The notes under the pieces were generated by a model that was given only the letters and a program-made list of their open reading frames with translations, made no database searches and was not told the origin of the DNA. A program made the translations under genes and the position numbers. This document shows positions 54,181 through 64,000 of a stretch of 64,000 nt of DNA, one piece after another. Origin of the DNA: Ammoniphilus resinae. Lineage in GTDB: Bacteria; Bacillota; Bacilli; Aneurinibacillales; RAOX-1. Position 1 is the first letter of the stretch. Each line of letters starts with the position of its first letter. The DNA lies in assembly GCF_017873965.1 (NCBI RefSeq), contig NZ_JAGGKT010000012.1, positions 62,001 to 126,000 on the forward strand, written 5' to 3'.

Positions 54181-55233
54181 TTGAAGAAATTTATCAGACA
54201 TATTTTAACAGGAAGTATGGTTCTTTCTCTATCAGCCGTTGCATTCGGTTGTTCGGGTGGTGGCCAGGAAACAGCAAGTCCAACACCGAGTGAACAGCCC
54301 AAGCAAAATACGACGGCAGAAGCTCCAGCAACACCGAGTGCTGCTGACGACTATCCGAACAAACCGATTGAGGTCGTTGTCCCTGCCGGAGCTGGCGGAG
54401 ACACAGACCGTAACTCACGGGTACTAGCAAAGTATTTGGAGAAGGAATTAGGGCAATCCCTGGTTATTTCGAACGTAGGTGGAGCAGGGGGAACGTTGGG
54501 GACCAAGAAGGTTTTGGATGCAAAACCTGACGGCTATACCGTTCTTGCTTTCCATAACTCTATGTTGTTGAATTCAATCTTGGGTTTGGCCGATTATTCA
54601 TTCACCGACTTTGAAATGGCCGGTATTGGGATCTTAGACCAAGGAAATGGTTTCCTTGTAAACAAAAATTCGCAATTTCAGAATATGAAGGACCTTGTAG
54701 AATATGCGAAGCAAAATCCTAAAAAGGTTTCCATTGCCACGGAAACTGGCGGATTTACGCACCTGCAATTGCTAGCCCTGCAAGAAGCAGCAGGGATTGA
54801 ATTGAATATCGTCGATGTAGGTGGGGCGGCTGATAAAGTTAAGGCTCTGCTAGGGGAACAAATTGACATCGTTCCAACGCAGTTGGGGTTAGTGACCAGT
54901 TATCTTGATTCAGGTGATTTTAGAGCAATTGGTGTTCTTTCTGAAGAAAGGCTGCCTGATCTGCCGGATGTACCAACCTTTAAAGAACAGGGGATAGACA
55001 TTGTCTTTGATAAATTCTACTTCTGGGCATTCCCGCCTGAAACGCCAAAAGAAATCGTAGATAAATTCAGCCAAGCGATGGAAAAAGTCGTAAACAACGA
55101 AGACTTCAAGAAAGAAGCAAAAGGCTTTATCGTCACACCAATGTATATGAATCCTGAGGCGGCTACGGAACATCTATCGAAGACAGTGTCTGCCTATGAA
55201 AAATTATACGAGGGATTAGAAACAAAGAAATAA
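54181..55233 (+). CDS. tctC: Tripartite tricarboxylate transporter substrate-binding lipoprotein (TctC)
   Basis: 350 residues, TTG start directly after GGGAGGGG. The signal peptide ends AVAFGCSG (lipobox Cys about 24), then a Thr/Pro/Ala linker and the Bug/TctC domain: YPNKPIEVVVPAGAGGDTDRN, VGGAGGTLGTKKV, GYTVL, and DVGGAADKVKALLGEQIDI. It captures the substrate outside the membrane for TctAB. A terminator follows, but the enzyme genes continue in the same direction. Confidence 0.92.
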   Translation: MKKFIRHILTGSMVLSLSAVAFGCSGGGQETASPTPSEQPKQNTTAEAPATPSAADDYPNKPIEVVVPAGAGGDTDRNSRVLAKYLEKELGQSLVISNVGGAGGTLGTKKVLDAKPDGYTVLAFHNSMLLNSILGLADYSFTDFEMAGIGILDQGNGFLVNKNSQFQNMKDLVEYAKQNPKKVSIATETGGFTHLQLLALQEAAGIELNIVDVGGAADKVKALLGEQIDIVPTQLGLVTSYLDSGDFRAIGVLSEERLPDLPDVPTFKEQGIDIVFDKFYFWAFPPETPKEIVDKFSQAMEKVVNNEDFKKEAKGFIVTPMYMNPEAATEHLSKTVSAYEKLYEGLETKK

Positions 55234-55248
55234 ACGAAATGATCACAG

Positions 55249-55280
55249 TTGCCCACAAAAATAGCTTTTGTGGGCAATTA
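55249..55280 (+). terminator. Terminator after tctC
   Basis: TTGCCCACAAAA (55249-55260) and TTTTGTGGGCAA (55266-55277) form a perfect 12-bp stem, followed by a T-rich run. It probably attenuates transcription into the enzyme genes. Confidence 0.85.
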
Positions 55281-55286
55281 TTTTGA

Positions 55287-56480
<1,194 letters not shown>

Positions 56481-56481
56481 G

Positions 56482-57696
56482 ATGCGCATTACAAAAGTTG
56501 AAACGATTCAATTGAAGCAACACCCGAGGGAACTGATTCTAAGAATCCATACAAATGAAGGGATCATCGGACTTGGAGAAACCAACGCGAAGCCTGATCC
56601 GGTTAGAGAAATGATTCATAGTGTATGTGCAGAGATCTTATTAGGGGAAGATCCTCGAAATATTGATAAAATATGGTCGACCTTTTATCGGGTGTTTAAT
56701 CATCATGGCTTTACAGGTACGGAAATGAGAGCCTTAAGCGCGATTGATATTGCTTTATGGGATATTTTGGGCAAGGTTTTCAATCAACCGATTTATCGTT
56801 TACTTGGAGGAGCATCCCGAGACAAGATTAATGTATACAATACGTGCGTAGGATATATGAGTAACAATGATCGGGACCGTTTTATGACAGAACCGGAAAA
56901 GCTTGCGGAAGAGTTATTGAAGAAAGGGATCACGAACTTGAAGATATGGCCCTTTGATGAGCTTAGCAAGAACTATCAAGGGAATTATATTTCACCTGAA
57001 TTAATGAGAAAGGGGATCGAGCCTTTTCGGAAAATCCGTGAAGCCTTTGGTGATCAAGTTGGAGTCGCTTTGGAAGGACATGGTCGTTGGAATCTAACAA
57101 GTGCAATACAGATCGCAAAGGGATTGGAAGAATACAAACCCCTATGGCTAGAGGATTTGGTCACTATAGATAATCTAGATAAGTTAGTAAAATTGAAGGA
57201 ATCAACAGAAACCCCAATCGGTGCAAGCGAAAGGTTATTTACTAGGTATGGGTATCAAGGTCTGTTGGAAAAGGGTGGAGCTGATATTGTGATTGCCGAT
57301 CCAGCCTGGACTGGAGGGATATCGGAAGTGAAAAAAATCGCCGCTTTTGCTGAAGTGTATGGGCTGCCGTTCGCCCCTCACAATTGTGGGGGACCTATCT
57401 TACACGTGGTAAACACACATCTCTGTTATAACCTTCCTAATCTTTGGATGATGGAAACTGTGCGTGCATTCTACGAAACCTATTACTCCGACATTATTAC
57501 AGAGGTTCCAGAAATAATTGACGGTTTTATTTGCCCGCCCGAAGGACCTGGATTAGGGGTCGAGTTAAGACCAGAGGTGTTGCAGCGTTCCGATCTCATA
57601 TACCGTGTAACGGATCAAAATGCGGGTGACGGGGAGATCAAAGTTTATAATACTTCGGGTCAAGGTGACCCATGGAAAACGGGCCTAGCTAATTGA
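56482..57696 (+). CDS. Mandelate racemase-subgroup sugar-acid dehydratase
   Basis: 404 residues; ATG one base after the previous stop, GGGAGGAAA upstream. Barrel residues: Lys in NLKIWPFD, metal or acid residues in ALEGHGRW and LWLEDLV, Glu in IGASERLF, and the Asp-His dyad in ADPAWTGGI and FAPHNCGGP. The Asp-His dyad places it in the mandelate racemase subgroup, whose members dehydrate sugar acids such as galactarate, gluconate or galactonate. A C-terminal extension of about 30 residues (after RSDLIYRV) is unusual. The exact substrate cannot be fixed. Confidence 0.88.
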   Translation: MRITKVETIQLKQHPRELILRIHTNEGIIGLGETNAKPDPVREMIHSVCAEILLGEDPRNIDKIWSTFYRVFNHHGFTGTEMRALSAIDIALWDILGKVFNQPIYRLLGGASRDKINVYNTCVGYMSNNDRDRFMTEPEKLAEELLKKGITNLKIWPFDELSKNYQGNYISPELMRKGIEPFRKIREAFGDQVGVALEGHGRWNLTSAIQIAKGLEEYKPLWLEDLVTIDNLDKLVKLKESTETPIGASERLFTRYGYQGLLEKGGADIVIADPAWTGGISEVKKIAAFAEVYGLPFAPHNCGGPILHVVNTHLCYNLPNLWMMETVRAFYETYYSDIITEVPEIIDGFICPPEGPGLGVELRPEVLQRSDLIYRVTDQNAGDGEIKVYNTSGQGDPWKTGLAN

Positions 57697-57717
57697 TGAA
57701 TAAACAAAAATAATCAA

Positions 57718-57746
57718 TTGACTAAAGATTTTATTTGTCTTACAAT
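57718..57746 (+). promoter_or_regulatory. Promoter of kdgD-garD-gudD with GntR-type operator
   Basis: TTGACT (57718-57723), 17 bp, TACAAT (57741-57746); TTGTCTTACAA at 57735-57745 covers the -10, identical to the tctB site. Confidence 0.7.
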
Positions 57747-57804
57747 AAAATTAATAGAATTGACAAAATAGAAACACTCGACAAAAAATGAAAGGTGGAT
57801 AATA

Positions 57805-58740
57805 ATGAGTATAGTGAGAAAAACACCTGCAGGGATTTTAGGATTTCCGGTCGCACCGATGAATAGTCAAGGGGATCTGGATATACAAGCACTCGAAAAA
57901 AATATTGAATTTTTAATAGAGGAAGGTTTATCTTCCATATTTGTTGGCTGTGGTGCGGGTGAATTTCACGCCCTTGACCAAGATGAATACAAGACGATGG
58001 TTGAGACAGCTATTTCTACGGCGAAAGGTAGAGTCCCTGTGTACACCGGAGTTGGCGGAAATATTAAAAGTGCCTTGGCACAAGCCAAAGTTTCTGAAGA
58101 CTTGGGTGCGGAAGGGTACTTGATTCTACCTCCTTATCTCATTCACCCGGAACAGGAAGGGCTGTATGATTATTTAAGCACAATCATTGGAAGTACTGAA
58201 CTCAATGCGATTATCTACCAACGGGATAATTGTGTGCTCACCTTGGAAACGATTCAACGTTTAACAGATTATCCGCAGCTTGCAGGTGTTAAGGATGGTC
58301 TTGGGAATATGGATTTAAATATCGAGATCACCCAAACCATTGGTGATCGTTTGGATTATTTGAATGGTATGCCATTAGCGGAAGTGACCATGCCAGCCTA
58401 TGTGAACCTTGGCTTTAAGTCCTATTCCTCGGCTATTTCAAACTATATACCCCATATTTCTGCGATTTTCTATGACGCCTTGTTAAACCAAAAGAAAGAA
58501 TTGCTAAACGAACTCTATCAACATGTGATTTTGCCGATTAATAGAATCCGTAAACAACGGAAAGGCTATGCCGTGGCACTAATTAAAGCAGGAATGGAAA
58601 TCATCGGATTGCCTGTTGGTACAGCTGTGCGGCCGCCAGTTATCCCAGTTGAGAAGGACCATTATCAACAGTTGGAGCAGATTATCAAGGTGGCATTTGA
58701 TAGATTTCCCAAAGAGAAGAAGACCATAAACACAATCTAA
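57805..58740 (+). CDS. kdgD: 5-dehydro-4-deoxyglucarate dehydratase
   Basis: 311 residues, DHDPS/N-acetylneuraminate lyase superfamily. Begins PAGILGFPVAPMNSQGDLDI, with CGAGEFHAL in the substrate loop, Tyr in AIIYQRDN and the Schiff-base Lys in LAGVKDGLGNMD, the KdgD pattern. It turns 5-dehydro-4-deoxy-D-glucarate, the product of galactarate and glucarate dehydratases, into 2,5-dioxopentanoate with loss of CO2 and water. A semialdehyde dehydrogenase to 2-oxoglutarate is not in the window. GAAAGGTGG before the ATG. Confidence 0.93.
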   Translation: MSIVRKTPAGILGFPVAPMNSQGDLDIQALEKNIEFLIEEGLSSIFVGCGAGEFHALDQDEYKTMVETAISTAKGRVPVYTGVGGNIKSALAQAKVSEDLGAEGYLILPPYLIHPEQEGLYDYLSTIIGSTELNAIIYQRDNCVLTLETIQRLTDYPQLAGVKDGLGNMDLNIEITQTIGDRLDYLNGMPLAEVTMPAYVNLGFKSYSSAISNYIPHISAIFYDALLNQKKELLNELYQHVILPINRIRKQRKGYAVALIKAGMEIIGLPVGTAVRPPVIPVEKDHYQQLEQIIKVAFDRFPKEKKTINTI

Positions 58741-58764
58741 AACTGTGTTAGAGGAGGATTGCAC

Positions 58765-60303
58765 GTGTCTTTGAACGGAACAAATGAAAAGGAAGAACCA
58801 CGGTACATAAAACTAAACGCAAAAGATAATGTGGTCATTACTGTCAATTTCGGAGGTCTGAAGGAGGGGACTGAGTTCTCCTGTGGACTGAAGTTAACTG
58901 AGTACGTACCACAGGGACATAAAGTTGCCCTGAAAGATTTGGTCCAAGGAGAGGCTATTGTTCGTTACGGGGAAGTCATAGGGTATGCATTGCAACCCAT
59001 TAAAAGAGGGAGCTGGGTCAAAGAATCTTTGATAGATATGCCGGCCCCTCCGGAACTTGATCTTTTACCGATTGCCAACAATGTGCCGGAACCCCTTCCG
59101 CTGCTTGAAGGATATACGTTTGAAGGCTATCGGAACGCGGACGGAAGTGTCGGGATCAAAAATATCCTTGGGATTACGACGAGTGTTCAGTGTGTGGCCG
59201 GAGTCCTTTCCTATGCCGTGAAACGCATCAAGGAAGAAATTCTTCCAAAGTATCCGAACGTCCATGATGTAGTCGCCTTGGAACATAATTACGGATGTGG
59301 CGTGGCCATAAATGCCCCGGAAGCTATTGTACCCATTCGTACCATTCAAAATATTGCGTTGCACCCTAACTTTGGCGGGGAAGTCATGGTGGTTGGGTTA
59401 GGCTGTGAAAAGCTGCGCCCGGAAACATTGGTGCCAGATGGGGAAGAGGAGCCCATTATTTCCTTGCAGGATCAGCAAGGTTTTACCAATATGGTTCATA
59501 CCATTCTGGAAATGGCAGAAGGGCGTCTTAGAAGACTAAATGAGCGTAAGCGGGTAACCTGCCCGGCGTCTGATTTGGTGATTGGTTTGCAATGTGGCGG
59601 AAGTGATGCGTTCTCAGGAGTTACAGCGAATCCGGCGGTTGGCTATGCTGCAGATTTATTAGTTCGTGCCGGGGCTACTGTGATGTTTTCTGAAGTGACA
59701 GAAGTACGTGATGCTGTCCATCTTTTAACTCCGCGGGCTGTCAATGAAGAAGTCGGACGCAAATTAATTCATGAAATGAAATGGTATGACGAATATTTGC
59801 AGCGGGGACAATCAGATCGTAGTGCAAATACCTCACCAGGCAATAAAAAAGGCGGACTATCCAATATTGTGGAAAAATCTCTTGGTTCAGTCGCAAAATC
59901 GGGCAGCAGTGCGATTATTGACGTATTAGCCCCAGGCGAAAGGGCAACTAAAAAAGGGTTAATCTTTGCGGCAACACCTGCTGGTGATTTTGTCTGCGGA
60001 ACCTTGCAGTTAGCGTCCGGGATGCATATGCAAGTATTTACGACAGGGCGTGGAACCCCTTATGGATTAGCGATGGCGCCGGTAATTAAGGTTTCTACGC
60101 GGAATGCCTTGACAGAACAATGGCATGATTTAATTGACGTGAATGCCGGAAGAATTGCAACCGGAGAAGCAACGATCGAAGAGGTTGGCTGGGAGATCTT
60201 CCATTACATCCTAGATGTTGCCAGCGGACGTAAGCAAACGTGGACAGATCATTGGGGATTGCATAATTCGTTATGCCTGTTTAACCCGGCGCCAGTAACA
60301 TAG
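58765..60303 (+). CDS. garD: Galactarate dehydratase (UxaA/GarD family)
   Basis: 512 residues. N-terminal SAF domain ([25 protein letters not shown]), linker, and the catalytic domain: [57 protein letters not shown], and [27 protein letters not shown]. It is an iron-dependent dehydratase that makes 5-dehydro-4-deoxyglucarate from galactarate. GTG at 58765 lies 6 nt after GAGGAGGA; an in-frame TTG at 58759 falls too near the ribosome site. Follows kdgD after 24 bp. Confidence 0.9.
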   Translation: MSLNGTNEKEEPRYIKLNAKDNVVITVNFGGLKEGTEFSCGLKLTEYVPQGHKVALKDLVQGEAIVRYGEVIGYALQPIKRGSWVKESLIDMPAPPELDLLPIANNVPEPLPLLEGYTFEGYRNADGSVGIKNILGITTSVQCVAGVLSYAVKRIKEEILPKYPNVHDVVALEHNYGCGVAINAPEAIVPIRTIQNIALHPNFGGEVMVVGLGCEKLRPETLVPDGEEEPIISLQDQQGFTNMVHTILEMAEGRLRRLNERKRVTCPASDLVIGLQCGGSDAFSGVTANPAVGYAADLLVRAGATVMFSEVTEVRDAVHLLTPRAVNEEVGRKLIHEMKWYDEYLQRGQSDRSANTSPGNKKGGLSNIVEKSLGSVAKSGSSAIIDVLAPGERATKKGLIFAATPAGDFVCGTLQLASGMHMQVFTTGRGTPYGLAMAPVIKVSTRNALTEQWHDLIDVNAGRIATGEATIEEVGWEIFHYILDVASGRKQTWTDHWGLHNSLCLFNPAPVT

Positions 60304-60327
60304 GGGATTTAGTAAAATCCCCCTTTA
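60303..60327 (+). terminator. Intercistronic hairpin between garD and gudD
   Basis: GGGGATTT pairs with AAATCCCC across AGTA, then CTTT. A weak terminator or mRNA-processing hairpin. Confidence 0.5.
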
Positions 60328-60352
60328 TACAGAACACTACAGGGGTGTGGCA

Positions 60353-61708
60353 ATGACTGATCAAATGACGAATAATAGCACAGCGAATACTCCGGTCATC
60401 ATAGAAATTCAGGTAATTCCAGTTGCAGGTCACGATAGTATGCTACTAAATTTAAGCGGTGCACATGGCCCCTTTTTTACCCGAAATATTGTCATCATGA
60501 AGGATAACGCAGGGAATACGGGAGTAGGGGAAGTGCCAGGTGGGGAGCGGATTCGGCAAACGCTGGAGGATGCCAAGCCGTTGGTCATTGGGCAAACCAT
60601 TGGCGCATACAAAAATATATTGCAATCTGTACGCAACCAATTTTCTGATCGGGATGCGTCTGGCCGTGGTTTGCAAACGTTTGATTTGCGTACAACGATC
60701 CACGCAGTGACAGCGCTGGAAGCGGCATTGCTGGATTTGTTAGGACAATTTTTAAACGTACCGGTTGCTGCTCTGCTGGGGGATGGCCAACAGCGTAAAG
60801 AGGTGGAAATGCTAGGGTATTTGTTCTATATTGGTGACCGGAACAAGACGGAGTTCCCTTATTTAAGTGATTCAACAGCGAAAGAGGATTGGTTTCGTCT
60901 TCGCCACGAGGAAGCATTAACACCTGAAGCAGTTGTGCGTCTCGCAGAAGCAGCACATGAAAAATATGGATTTAATGATTTTAAACTAAAGGGCGGTGTC
61001 CTAAACGGGACCGAAGAAATCGAGGCGGTAACGGCCCTTGCCAAGAGGTTTCCAAATGCTCGAATTACACTAGATCCAAATGGTGCCTGGGCATTGGAAG
61101 AGGCTATTGGCCTATGTCGGAACATGCACCATGTGCTGGCCTATGCGGAAGACCCATGTGGAGCAGAAAACGGATATTCTGCTCGCGAAGTGATGGCCGA
61201 ATTCCGCAGAGCGACTGGACTTCCAACCGCTACCAATATGATTGCAACCGATTGGCGGGAAATGGGACATGCCATTTCGCTCCAAGCAGTGGATATTCCA
61301 CTTGCTGACCCGCATTTTTGGACAATGCAAGGTTCTGTCCGTGTTGCCCAGATGTGTCATGAATGGGGGTTGACATGGGGGTCCCATTCCAACAACCACT
61401 TTGACATTTCCTTGGCTATGTTTACCCATGTGGCAGCTGCTGCCCCAGGGAAAATTACAGCCATTGATACCCACTGGATCTGGCAGGATGGTCAACGCCT
61501 AACTAAAGAGCCTTTGAAAATTGTAGGTGGGGTGGTACGTGTACCAGAACAACCAGGGCTTGGGGTAGAAGTAGATATGGAAGAAATGGAGAAGGCCCAT
61601 AAACTGTATTTGAAAATGGGATTAGGGGCTCGAGATGACTCCCAGGCGATGCAGTATTTGATTCCAGGATGGAGCTTTCATAATAAGAAGCCTTGTCTAG
61701 TACGCTAA
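60353..61708 (+). CDS. gudD: Glucarate dehydratase
   Basis: 451 residues, enolase superfamily. Active-site blocks match GudD: KLKGGVL (the K-x-K pair), ITLDPNGAW (Asp and Asn metal ligands), AYAEDPCG (Glu), [10 protein letters not shown] (Asn), and [12 protein letters not shown] (His of the Asp-His dyad), with [23 protein letters not shown] in the capping-domain region. It converts D-glucarate to 5-dehydro-4-deoxyglucarate, joining the garD route at kdgD. ATG 60353 is used; GTG 60347 is inside the ribosome site AGGGGTG. Confidence 0.95.
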   Translation: MTDQMTNNSTANTPVIIEIQVIPVAGHDSMLLNLSGAHGPFFTRNIVIMKDNAGNTGVGEVPGGERIRQTLEDAKPLVIGQTIGAYKNILQSVRNQFSDRDASGRGLQTFDLRTTIHAVTALEAALLDLLGQFLNVPVAALLGDGQQRKEVEMLGYLFYIGDRNKTEFPYLSDSTAKEDWFRLRHEEALTPEAVVRLAEAAHEKYGFNDFKLKGGVLNGTEEIEAVTALAKRFPNARITLDPNGAWALEEAIGLCRNMHHVLAYAEDPCGAENGYSAREVMAEFRRATGLPTATNMIATDWREMGHAISLQAVDIPLADPHFWTMQGSVRVAQMCHEWGLTWGSHSNNHFDISLAMFTHVAAAAPGKITAIDTHWIWQDGQRLTKEPLKIVGGVVRVPEQPGLGVEVDMEEMEKAHKLYLKMGLGARDDSQAMQYLIPGWSFHNKKPCLVR

Positions 61709-61856
61709 TACAGATCACATTCCTGTTTCATAGCTTTTCATCTGTGAATGGATGATATGAATGGTAGTAAAACCAGAATGCTATGTTACAGGAATTTCTT
61801 TACTCACAAGGTAACCTCTGTTATAGTAAAATTTACTTCTGTCTACATCGGTATAT

Positions 61857-61868
61857 TTGTCTTACAAT
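61857..61868 (+). promoter_or_regulatory. GntR-type operator and -10 box of the regulator gene
   Basis: TTGTCTTACAA (61857-61867) with TACAAT as the -10; third copy of the operator, 37 bp upstream of the regulator, suggesting autoregulation. No good -35 is seen. Confidence 0.6.
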
Positions 61869-61903
61869 AATTTTAAACTCTATTTTCCAGGGGGAGGAGC
61901 TTC

Positions 61904-62611
61904 ATGGCTGAAACAACAAAAAAGGTATTCGTTAAATCTGTTAGCCGTAATACATTAGCGAAGCAAGTTGTGGAACGGATCGTTCAGTTATTAGTAAGTG
62001 GGCAAATGAAGCCCGGCGACAAATTACCTCCCGAAATGGAATTGATGGAGGAGTTAGAGGTCAGCAGGCCGGTCCTCCGGGAAGCACTTAGTTCGTTAGA
62101 AATGCTTGAGGTTATCACTCGCAAGACGCGCGGGGGTACCTATTTTAATAATAAAATTGGAAGTAAGCCTTTCTCTGTCATGCTCGCTTTATCCGTTGAT
62201 AATTTACAGGCAGTTATTGAAGCGCGGATGGCATTGGAATTAGGTTTAGTGACGATTGCTGCAGAGAAAATTACGGATGAAGAGTTGCAAAAATTAAAGG
62301 AATCGATTGATCGTATTGCTGAAAGCCGTGATAATAATTACGGGGAAAGTGATAAAGAATTCCATCGAATCATTGCTTTAAGCGCGAATAATGAAATTGT
62401 AGAAGGGATGATTGATTCGCTGCTTATCGCACATAATCAAACGGATCGTCAAATAAAATATAGAGAGCGTGAACTTACGGTTGAACACCACACCGCGATC
62501 TATAATGCACTTCTAAAAAGGGATCCCCATGAGGCATTTACCCAAATGTATCGGCATTTGAAGTATGTACGCGAGAAAATTTTGCAAACCGTTCAATCCC
62601 TAGACTTTTGA
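61904..62611 (+). CDS. GntR/FCD-family regulator of the aldarate cluster
   Basis: 235 residues. N-terminal winged HTH of the GntR family (LPPEMELMEELEVSRPVLREALSSLEML, RGGTYF wing). C-terminal FCD effector domain with metal-binding Asp and His residues (SDKEFHRIIALSANNEI, VEHHTAIYNALLKRDPHEAFTQMYRHLKYV). Members respond to small carboxylates. The operator class for this subfamily, TNGTNNNACNA, is met exactly by TTGTCTTACAA in front of this gene, of kdgD and of tctB, so it most likely represses these until an aldarate or its product binds. Confidence 0.9.
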   Translation: MAETTKKVFVKSVSRNTLAKQVVERIVQLLVSGQMKPGDKLPPEMELMEELEVSRPVLREALSSLEMLEVITRKTRGGTYFNNKIGSKPFSVMLALSVDNLQAVIEARMALELGLVTIAAEKITDEELQKLKESIDRIAESRDNNYGESDKEFHRIIALSANNEIVEGMIDSLLIAHNQTDRQIKYRERELTVEHHTAIYNALLKRDPHEAFTQMYRHLKYVREKILQTVQSLDF

Positions 62612-62660
62612 CCCTCATTCTGATAAGATAAAAGGATACATCTAGAGAGGAGCTCGTCGA

Positions 62661-62888
62661 ATGGTAACTCCAGAGAAAATCCAACGGATCAATCAGCTTG
62701 CCAGAAAGTCAAAGACAGACGGACTAACCCCATCGGAAAAAAAGGAACAAGATGCGCTTCGCAAGGAATACGTTCAAGCGGTGCGAAATTCGCTGAAAGC
62801 GAATCTTGATTCATTGAAGATTGTCGATGAGGACGGAAACGTTTTGAAGGAACACGGGGAACATAAATTTAAAAAATTTTACCAATAA
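62661..62888 (+). CDS. ynzC: YnzC-like DUF896 protein
   Basis: 75 residues; matches the short helical-hairpin DUF896 family (IQRINQLARKSKTDGLTPSEKKEQDALRKEYV). A ribosome-binding site GAGAGGAG precedes the ATG. In B. subtilis it is in the SOS-induced yneA-yneB-ynzC operon; here it has been parted from yneA by the aldarate cluster and its SOS control is probably lost. Function unknown. Confidence 0.88.
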   Translation: MVTPEKIQRINQLARKSKTDGLTPSEKKEQDALRKEYVQAVRNSLKANLDSLKIVDEDGNVLKEHGEHKFKKFYQ

Positions 62889-62890
62889 TA

Positions 62891-62924
62891 AAGCTATCAC
62901 GAATCTAAGTGACAGCTTTTTTTG
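62891..62924 (+). terminator. Terminator of ynzC
   Basis: AAGCTATCAC pairs with GTGACAGCTT, then T7. Confidence 0.85.
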
Positions 62925-62964
62925 TAACCCTTTTTTAAAGAGGGAAAAGAGGTGGATATTAAAG

Positions 62965-63255
62965 ATGAAAAAGCTTACATACAAACAGGAACAGATTGAG
63001 AAATTGGTCGTCGATTTTTTGCAAAAGGAGTATCCGCAATTCGGGATCCGAGAGGGGATACTTGAAACGACAGTGGAGGACGATCAGATAACAAATTGGT
63101 GGGTTTCCTGCATGCATCGGGATGGTAATGAATCGCTCGTTGAAGATGAAGAAATTATTTCGTTCCTGCAACAAGAAAATGGTTGGAATCGCGTAACTAA
63201 GACAAAAGTGACAGACAATGAGCAAGGTTTTTCTTTGACGATCACTGGAGAATAA
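62965..63255 (+). CDS. Hypothetical protein
   Basis: 96 residues; GAGGTGG precedes the ATG, and the composition is mixed and acidic (NWWVSCMHRDGNESLVEDEEIISFL). It looks like a compact alpha/beta protein without membrane or signal segments. I do not recognise it. It is followed by another small gene with 50 bp between. Confidence 0.6.
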   Translation: MKKLTYKQEQIEKLVVDFLQKEYPQFGIREGILETTVEDDQITNWWVSCMHRDGNESLVEDEEIISFLQQENGWNRVTKTKVTDNEQGFSLTITGE

Positions 63256-63305
63256 ATCGCTGTGCTGAAATAGATAAAAATGATGCGTGGAAAGGGGAAA
63301 AAGCA

Positions 63306-63485
63306 ATGGAAAGAAAGATTACAGAAGAGCAAGAGAATGTGCTGCGGAAATTCGGCTTTTCAGTGCTGGAGGATCGGGTTCACCATAAAAAAATGGGGAT
63401 TGAAAAGCCATTGGCGGAAATCGTAAAGTATGGCTCTGTGGAGGATCTGCAGGATTATATCAAGACTATTTTAAGGGCGTCCTGA
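63306..63485 (+). CDS. Small hypothetical protein
   Basis: 59 residues, ATG after GGAAAGGGG. It begins MERKITEEQENVLRKFGFS and ends with a helical QDYIKTILRAS. No family recognised. Good ribosome site and neighbour spacing suggest a real gene. Confidence 0.55.
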   Translation: MERKITEEQENVLRKFGFSVLEDRVHHKKMGIEKPLAEIVKYGSVEDLQDYIKTILRAS

Positions 63486-63528
63486 ACAGACAATTGCTAA
63501 GGCTCACGTGTTGAGCTTCCTAATTGCT

Positions 63529-63544
63529 TGTGATATCTATCACG
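63529..63544. promoter_or_regulatory. FNR/CRP-type dyad upstream of the second hemerythrin gene
   Basis: TGTGA-TATCTA-TCACG matches TGTGA-N6-TCACA at all but the last base, 76 bp before the ATG of the hemerythrin-like gene. Fnr uses this motif in B. subtilis. Confidence 0.4.
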
Positions 63545-63619
63545 GAAGTCGATCGAATAACATGGTAATCTACTGGTTAACCGTGGTTTTGGATTGATAT
63601 AGAGTAAGGGAGTGGTCCT

Positions 63620-64000
63620 ATGAATCACACATGCATGAGTGGGATGATGGGTGGGAGCAATCAGTCACTGTCACCGGCTTTAAAACAGCTATTTGATGAA
63701 CACGGTCCATTAAGAAAACAGATGGAAGATTTCTATGTAATGGCGCAAGAATTAAAAGGTACAGATGAACAGTCCGGATTACAGGATTTGTATGAAAAAG
63801 TGAAGCAATATGTAGGGGAACTAGACCCACATTCCCAAAGGGAAGAGGGAGTCCTATTTCCGATGATGGCTAATTATATTGGCCGTGAGACGGGGCCCAT
63901 TGCTGTCATGGAGTATGAGCACGATCAAGCCAAAAAGAACTTACAGCTTTTCCTTGATGGATATAGTTCAATGAATGGACAAGCGGATCAAGGGAAGGTC
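63620..64000 (+). CDS. Hemerythrin-like protein (3' end outside window)
   Basis: 127 codons visible and open at the window edge. After a short Met/Gly-rich head, HHE motifs follow: LFDEHGPLRKQME, DPHSQREEGVLFPMM and VMEYEHDQAKKNL, three of the four helices of a hemerythrin bundle with di-iron ligands. It is a paralogue-type relative of the gene at 7536, but not close in sequence. A possible Fnr site precedes it, suggesting control by oxygen or NO. Confidence 0.85.
   Translation, partial: MNHTCMSGMMGGSNQSLSPALKQLFDEHGPLRKQMEDFYVMAQELKGTDEQSGLQDLYEKVKQYVGELDPHSQREEGVLFPMMANYIGRETGPIAVMEYEHDQAKKNLQLFLDGYSSMNGQADQGKV

Overview
The window comes from an endospore-forming, low-to-moderate GC Firmicute of the order Bacillales. 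It carries spoVK, a gerA-type germinant receptor operon, a KinB-like sporulation kinase, lexA/yneA, glnR/glnA, hflX/ynbB and an AddAB-type recombination nuclease. The chromosomal backbone (spoVK - hflX - ynbB - glnR - glnA, and lexA/yneA ... ynzC) follows the gene order known from Bacillus subtilis. I cannot name a genus; a Paenibacillaceae/Alicyclobacillaceae-like lineage is a guess.

Layout. 1-8.6 kb is backbone: addB (cut by the window edge), addA, an Fpg/Nei glycosylase, a hemerythrin-like protein, a 115-bp palindromic repeat, and a short HesB-family gene with an in-frame UGA followed by a good bacterial SECIS hairpin, so a probable selenoprotein. At 8.6-9.2 kb lies the 5' half of spoVK, and its 3' half is 33.4 kb away at 42.6-43.0 kb. 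Between them is a segment with a large serine recombinase at its right end. Its two tips carry a 24-bp imperfect inverted repeat, as expected of attP arms, around a shared AA dinucleotide. Joining at AA restores an in-frame SpoVK of about 321 residues. I read this as an unusually large, skin-like sporulation intervening element.

Inside the element (9.2-42.6 kb) the content is chromosomal in character rather than phage-like. There is a decaying left part (HTH remnant, broken GNAT, broken DUF3784, a ykkC-type riboswitch before a truncated NUDIX gene). Next is a catabolic island: sigma-54 activator, two acyl-CoA dehydrogenases, PucR regulator, amidohydrolase, Rieske ferredoxin, two TRAP solute-binding lipoproteins, ETF remnant and a FadF-like ETF:menaquinone oxidoreductase. 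Then come Rrf2/IDEAL/thioredoxin/mnmA/namA, a stretch with broken xer, IS110-like and GGDEF genes and two histidine kinases, and a gerABC-like operon with a sigma-G-type promoter. A 53-codon ORF precedes the recombinase.

43-51.7 kb returns to backbone: LCP ligase, small kinase-like protein, hflX, ynbB, glnR-glnA with two GlnR boxes, a DUF456 protein, a 52-bp tandem repeat array, lexA and divergent yneA with SOS boxes. 52-62.6 kb is an aldarate (galactarate/glucarate) utilisation cluster: tripartite tricarboxylate-type transporter (tctBAC), two enolase-superfamily proteins, kdgD, garD, gudD and a GntR/FCD regulator. One 11-bp operator-like motif recurs at three promoters and ties these together. 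62.6-64 kb holds ynzC, two small unknown genes and a second hemerythrin-like gene cut by the window end. No rRNA, tRNA or CRISPR array was seen.
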